A stretch of 9,061 nt of DNA from an uncultured Syntrophobacteraceae bacterium. Lineage in GTDB: Bacteria > Desulfobacterota > Syntrophobacteria > Syntrophobacterales > Syntrophobacteraceae. Shown piece by piece: positions 5,896 to 9,061 of this stretch. The stretch spans positions 1-9,061 of the forward strand of contig CALBZH010000706.1 of NCBI GenBank assembly GCA_937889795.1. The letters are read 5' to 3'. The notes beneath the pieces were generated by a model. The model was not told the origin of the DNA. It searched no databases and saw nothing but the letters and a program-made list of their open reading frames with translations. The number at the start of each line of letters is the position of its first letter. Positions within the stretch are counted from its first letter, which is position 1. Made by a program: the position numbers and the translations under genes.

Positions 5896-7401
5896 TTATT
5901 TTCCCCGACCCGCGGCAACCTCTTCAAGAAAACCGTCGATGGCACTCTTGGCGTCGGCCAGGCTTTTCACCTCATTCATCAAGACGGTCACGCCATACGT
6001 GGCACCCGCCTGGGTTTCCACATAGCCAGAGAAGCCAACCACATCGCGCAGCGTCCCCGTCTTGCCCCGAACGGTCAAGCTGGAGCCTTTCATCCGATTG
6101 CGCAGCGTCCCTTCCTGGCCCGCCACGGCCAGGGAAGCGGAAAAAGGCATCCTTAATCCAGGGTCCGCACAGGCAGCCACCAGCACCCGGCTGAAAGCGT
6201 TTGGACTCACGCGGCATTCCCGACTCAAGCCGGATCCCGTCTTGAGCGACACCTCCTGCGCGGGAACACCCAGCTCGAGCAGGGCCTTCTGCACCACGGA
6301 CAGCCCTTTGAGCTCTGTACCCGGCGCGCCGAGGACGTAGCCTCCCACGCATCGCAACAGCATTTCCGCCATGAAGTTGTTGCTGTATCGGTTCAGGCCG
6401 CAGCAAATCTCGGAGAGCGGATTGGATTCGTACTCGACGAGCTTGCGGGCTCCCGGGGGCACCACGGCCGCTCCACCCGGCGAGCGATCGATCCCGATCC
6501 CGGCCTCTTCCAACGCCGCATGGAGAACGGAGGCCACAAACACCGGCGGCTCGAAAACGCTGAATCGGTGCTCGTGGCTGCTGCGATCCTTCAGGGACAC
6601 GGCCCCGGTCACCTGCACCCGCTCGCGCCCGTCGACCCCCCTGCCGCCATGGCGGACCTGGATCGGGCTTTTCGATCCCTTGGCGACCGTTGTGCTTAGA
6701 TTTTCCACCTGGAGATAGCGCCCGGCCGGGACCCAGCTCACCTGGGCCGGCGTCCCGGCCTGCCTGCCCGCCGTCGCACGGACGAAGAAGCTGTTGAACT
6801 CCAGAGCGGTCCCCGAAAGGGTCGGATTGTAGGCCTCGTTGCAGTCTTCATCAAGGCACACCCGCTCGGTTTGCGGCGAGAAATAGGAATTGTCCACGTA
6901 GACCGACCCCGTGATGCGCTGAATGCCGCTTTCCTTCAGGCGCCGCACGAGCCAGAGCAGCTTGTCTTGCACGAAGAAGGGATCCCCTTCGCTCTTCAGG
7001 TAGATTGGACCGGACAAGACCCCACCCTGCAGACGCCCAGTCGTCCAGATCGCGGTTCGGAAGTGATGCTCCGGCCCCAGCCATTTGAGCGCGGTGTAGC
7101 TGGTCAAGATCTTGAGCACCGACGCAGGCACGAGGGGATCGTGCGCCCGATGCTCGAGCAGCACGCGCCCGGAAGGCAGCTCGACCACCTCGAACCCTAC
7201 CTGCCCCGCGGCACGGTGGAAGCGAGACAGGCTAGATTCCCCCGAGGCGGCGGGCTTCGTGCGCTTGGGAGGCTTGCTCTTGACGCGTGCCCCAAAGGCA
7301 TCGCCCGTAGCCACAAGGCAGACCGCTGAAGCGACAACCACAATCCAACCGAGCATCAAGCAGCGCACGGTAACTCTTGCTTTGCGTGTCAGACTCTGCA
7401 T
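5896..7401 (-). CDS. dacB: D-alanyl-D-alanine carboxypeptidase/endopeptidase (PBP4)
   Basis: This 501-residue class C penicillin-binding protein (peptidase family S13) acts in the periplasm on peptidoglycan, removing terminal D-Ala and cutting cross-bridges. The three active-site motifs are complete: S-V-L-K (Ser94, Lys97, in PASVLKILT), S-N-N (340-342) and K-T-G (447-449). TGSGLSR (388-394) is the usual S13 element before the third motif. A hydrophobic stretch at about 15-32 is a signal peptide or anchor, with likely processing near 35-38, then a Lys/Pro-rich linker (39-51). The large insertion between motifs one and two (about 110-330) is normal for PBP4. The start at 7401 overlaps the aroA end by 13 nt, with GGGAG 15 nt upstream inside aroA, which suggests translational coupling. 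A later Met (7356) has no ribosome-binding site and would cut into the signal peptide. Confidence 0.93.
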   Translation of the reverse strand: MQSLTRKARVTVRCLMLGWIVVVASAVCLVATGDAFGARVKSKPPKRTKPAASGESSLSRFHRAAGQVGFEVVELPSGRVLLEHRAHDPLVPASVLKILTSYTALKWLGPEHHFRTAIWTTGRLQGGVLSGPIYLKSEGDPFFVQDKLLWLVRRLKESGIQRITGSVYVDNSYFSPQTERVCLDEDCNEAYNPTLSGTALEFNSFFVRATAGRQAGTPAQVSWVPAGRYLQVENLSTTVAKGSKSPIQVRHGGRGVDGRERVQVTGAVSLKDRSSHEHRFSVFEPPVFVASVLHAALEEAGIGIDRSPGGAAVVPPGARKLVEYESNPLSEICCGLNRYSNNFMAEMLLRCVGGYVLGAPGTELKGLSVVQKALLELGVPAQEVSLKTGSGLSRECRVSPNAFSRVLVAACADPGLRMPFSASLAVAGQEGTLRNRMKGSSLTVRGKTGTLRDVVGFSGYVETQAGATYGVTVLMNEVKSLADAKSAIDGFLEEVAAGRGK

Positions 7402-8672
7402 ATCGATTCGAACAGCTCCCAGAAGGAAGGAAACGACTTGGCAACGGATTCGGAGCCGTCGATCACGACCCCGAACACCCGTAGTCCCATCAAGGCAAAC
7501 GCCATGGCAATGCGGTGATCGTCGTGGGCGTCGATGGGGCCGCTCGGAGCGCCGACCCTGCCCCCTTCGATCACCAGCCCGTCCTCGAGCTCCTCGACGG
7601 GCACACCGAACTTGGAAAGCTCCCCGGCCACCACGCTGAGGCGATCCGATTCCTTGATCCGCAGGTGCGCCACGTTGGTGATTCGGGTGGCTCCTTCGGC
7701 AAAGGCCGCCACGACGGCAAGGGTCGGGACCATGTCCGGGATCCGATTCATGTCGAGCGTAATCGCTCGCAGCCCGTCCGGGCCGGTCACTTGCACGCCG
7801 TTTCCCTCCCAACGAACCCGGCACCCCATGCTTTCCAGCACATCCAGGAGTCGACGATCGCCCTGGTGACTCTCCGGGTGGATGGGAAACGTCGTGACCG
7901 TTCCCCCCATGATCGCCGCGGCGGCCCAGAAGTAGGACGCCGACGAGCAGTCGCCTTCCACTTCATAGTGCATCGCCGGATAGACCTGCGGGGCCGGAAT
8001 GACCACCTCGTTTGAGCCGACCCGCTCGACGCGGATGGCCTTCTGCTCCATCATGGCGAGCGTCAACGCGACGTAGGGGTAGGACGCGACGGGATCGAGC
8101 CAGCGAATTCGCATCTCCCGCTCCGCCAAGGGGGCCGCGATCAGCAGGGCGGACAGGAACTGGCTGCTCTGCCGCGCATCCACAGTCACTTCGCCCCCCC
8201 GCAGACCGCGCCCGCGGATCTCGACGGGAGGAAACCCGGGCGTCCCCCGGTAGATGCACTCGGTGCCCAGCTGTCCCAGCGCGTCCACCACTGGGCCGAT
8301 CGGGCGCTCCCGCAGCCGGTCGGTTCCGTCGAATACGAACGTCCCCTCGCCCGCAGCCGCCAGCGGCGGCAGAAGCCTCATACTCGTCCCGCTGTTTCCG
8401 AGCTTGATGGGCTCATCCGGACTGCGCCACCGGCGCGCGGGGGGCTTCACCGTGAACTGATCCGTGGCCCGGGTGATCGCGGCGCCGAGCTGCTCCAGCG
8501 CGCCCGCGGTCAGAAGTGTGTCTTCCGCGTTCAAGGGATTCAAAATGGTGCTTTCCCCGTCCGCGAGCGCCGCCATGAGAAGCGCCCGGTGGGTGATCGA
8601 CTTCGATCCGGGAATGCGCACCTTGCCGGCCACGGTGCGGACCGGTTGGATTTCTCGAGACACTTTAGCCAT
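7389..8672 (-). CDS. aroA: 3-phosphoshikimate 1-carboxyvinyltransferase (EPSP synthase)
   Basis: This 427-residue cytoplasmic enzyme joins phosphoenolpyruvate to shikimate 3-phosphate, the sixth step of the shikimate pathway. Matches to the family in order are PGSKSITHRA (21-30, with Lys24 and Arg29), GNSGTSMRLL (92-101), RLRERPIG (119-126, with Arg124), SSQFLSALL (169-177), Asp313 in PDMVPT, KESDRL (340-345, with Glu341 and Arg344) and DDHRIAM (384-390). The length equals that of the E. coli enzyme. Where E. coli has G-N-A-G-T-A-M-R-P, this protein has Leu at the Pro101 position. The start is the ATG at 8672, with AAGGAG nine nt upstream inside aroE; it overlaps the aroE stop by 8 nt. The gene is the middle member of the aroE-aroA-dacB unit. 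Confidence 0.97.
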   Translation of the reverse strand: MAKVSREIQPVRTVAGKVRIPGSKSITHRALLMAALADGESTILNPLNAEDTLLTAGALEQLGAAITRATDQFTVKPPARRWRSPDEPIKLGNSGTSMRLLPPLAAAGEGTFVFDGTDRLRERPIGPVVDALGQLGTECIYRGTPGFPPVEIRGRGLRGGEVTVDARQSSQFLSALLIAAPLAEREMRIRWLDPVASYPYVALTLAMMEQKAIRVERVGSNEVVIPAPQVYPAMHYEVEGDCSSASYFWAAAAIMGGTVTTFPIHPESHQGDRRLLDVLESMGCRVRWEGNGVQVTGPDGLRAITLDMNRIPDMVPTLAVVAAFAEGATRITNVAHLRIKESDRLSVVAGELSKFGVPVEELEDGLVIEGGRVGAPSGPIDAHDDHRIAMAFALMGLRVFGVVIDGSESVAKSFPSFWELFESICRV

Positions 8673-9061
8673 GCAACAACGCTCCTTCCACGGCAGCCCG
8701 CATGCGGTCGACCACATGAGGCGGCATGCTTTTCCCGAGCCACCATTCGAGCTGCGCGACTCCTTGATAAATCAACATTTCGGATCCCCGCACCCCCGTG
8801 CACCCCGCTCCTTTTGCCGACAGGAGAAAGTCGGTCCAGGCCGGCCTGTAGACCGTATCCATGACCACCATCCCAGCCCGGAAAAAGGAATCGGGCACCA
8901 GGGGCTCGCTCCCGCTCTTCATCAGGCCAACGGAGGTGCACTGGACGACGACGTCGAACGAACGCGCCGTGGGATCGGCCCGGAGCGCATCGAGAGCGAT
9001 GCAGGAGCAGTCGAAGAGCTCGGCCAGCCGCCGGCCTCGGTCATGATCCCGGTTGGCCACC
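8665..9061 (-). CDS. aroE: Shikimate dehydrogenase, C-terminal part (cut by window edge)
   Basis: The last 131 or so residues of an AroE-type NADP-dependent dehydrogenase (3-dehydroshikimate to shikimate) are visible. They begin in the NADP-binding segment (ANRD, then RRLAELF, the usual N-R-T-x-x-x-A-x-x-L-A). VVVQCTSVGL (37-46 of the visible part) matches N-A-T-S-V-G. MDTVYRPAWTDFL (67-79) matches D-x-x-Y-x-P-x-x-T-x-L. RGSEMLIYQG (91-100) matches N-G-x-x-M-L-x-x-Q-G, and EWWLG follows. The catalytic Lys and Asp lie in the missing N-terminal part. RGSEM for NGLxM and QCTS for NATS are mild variants. The protein may be a plain AroE or the C-terminal half of an AroD-AroE fusion; the window cannot say. 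The stop overlaps the aroA start. Confidence 0.9.
   Translation of the reverse strand, partial: VANRDHDRGRRLAELFDCSCIALDALRADPTARSFDVVVQCTSVGLMKSGSEPLVPDSFFRAGMVVMDTVYRPAWTDFLLSAKGAGCTGVRGSEMLIYQGVAQLEWWLGKSMPPHVVDRMRAAVEGALLHG

Noticed and set aside
5652..6025. Small plus-strand open frames between the PHP gene and dacB
   Set aside because: They cross the terminator hairpin or lie antisense to dacB, with no ribosome-binding site or protein-like composition.
7402..7824. N-terminal extension of the dacB frame across aroA
   Set aside because: The extension is Arg-rich low-complexity translation inside aroA. The signal peptide begins shortly after the ATG at 7401.

Overview
This is a GC-rich bacterial chromosomal window of densely packed genes. 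It holds nine protein genes, eight of them complete, and I see no rRNA, tRNA, CRISPR array, insertion sequence or phage gene. The gene content (shikimate pathway, a class C penicillin-binding protein, RNase Z, an HTH/zinc-ribbon regulator next to a PHP phosphoesterase) is housekeeping and accessory metabolism of a bacterium, most likely Gram-negative. The protein variants remind me of Desulfobacterota (former Deltaproteobacteria). That placement is an impression from family resemblance, not a measured result.

Layout. Positions 1-236 carry no gene but hold an interrupted palindromic repeat. Three minus-strand genes follow, read right to left: a short-chain dehydrogenase/reductase (2262-1498), an exported dienelactone hydrolase family protein (1451-672) and a small membrane-anchored DUF4359-like protein (554-237). 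Diverging from the dehydrogenase across 65 bp is a plus-strand RNase Z family metallo-beta-lactamase-fold protein (2328-3257). It converges on a minus-strand gene of unassigned family (4478-3291). I read the latter as a divergent RelA/SpoT-like nucleotidyltransferase because the R-x-K, D-x-x-G, G-x-Y and V-E motifs occur in the right order. This is the most interesting gene in the window.

A 303-bp gene-free region separates that gene from a divergent plus-strand two-gene operon: a COG3357-type HTH plus zinc-ribbon regulator (4782-5069) and, 5 nt later, a small PHP-domain phosphoesterase (5075-5662). An intrinsic terminator (5830-5873) lies downstream.

The right end is a tightly overlapping minus-strand unit: aroE (shikimate dehydrogenase, cut by the window edge), aroA (EPSP synthase) and dacB (PBP4-type D-Ala-D-Ala carboxypeptidase/endopeptidase). 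aroE and aroA give two late shikimate-pathway steps. dacB acts on peptidoglycan in the periplasm and is apparently translated from the same message.
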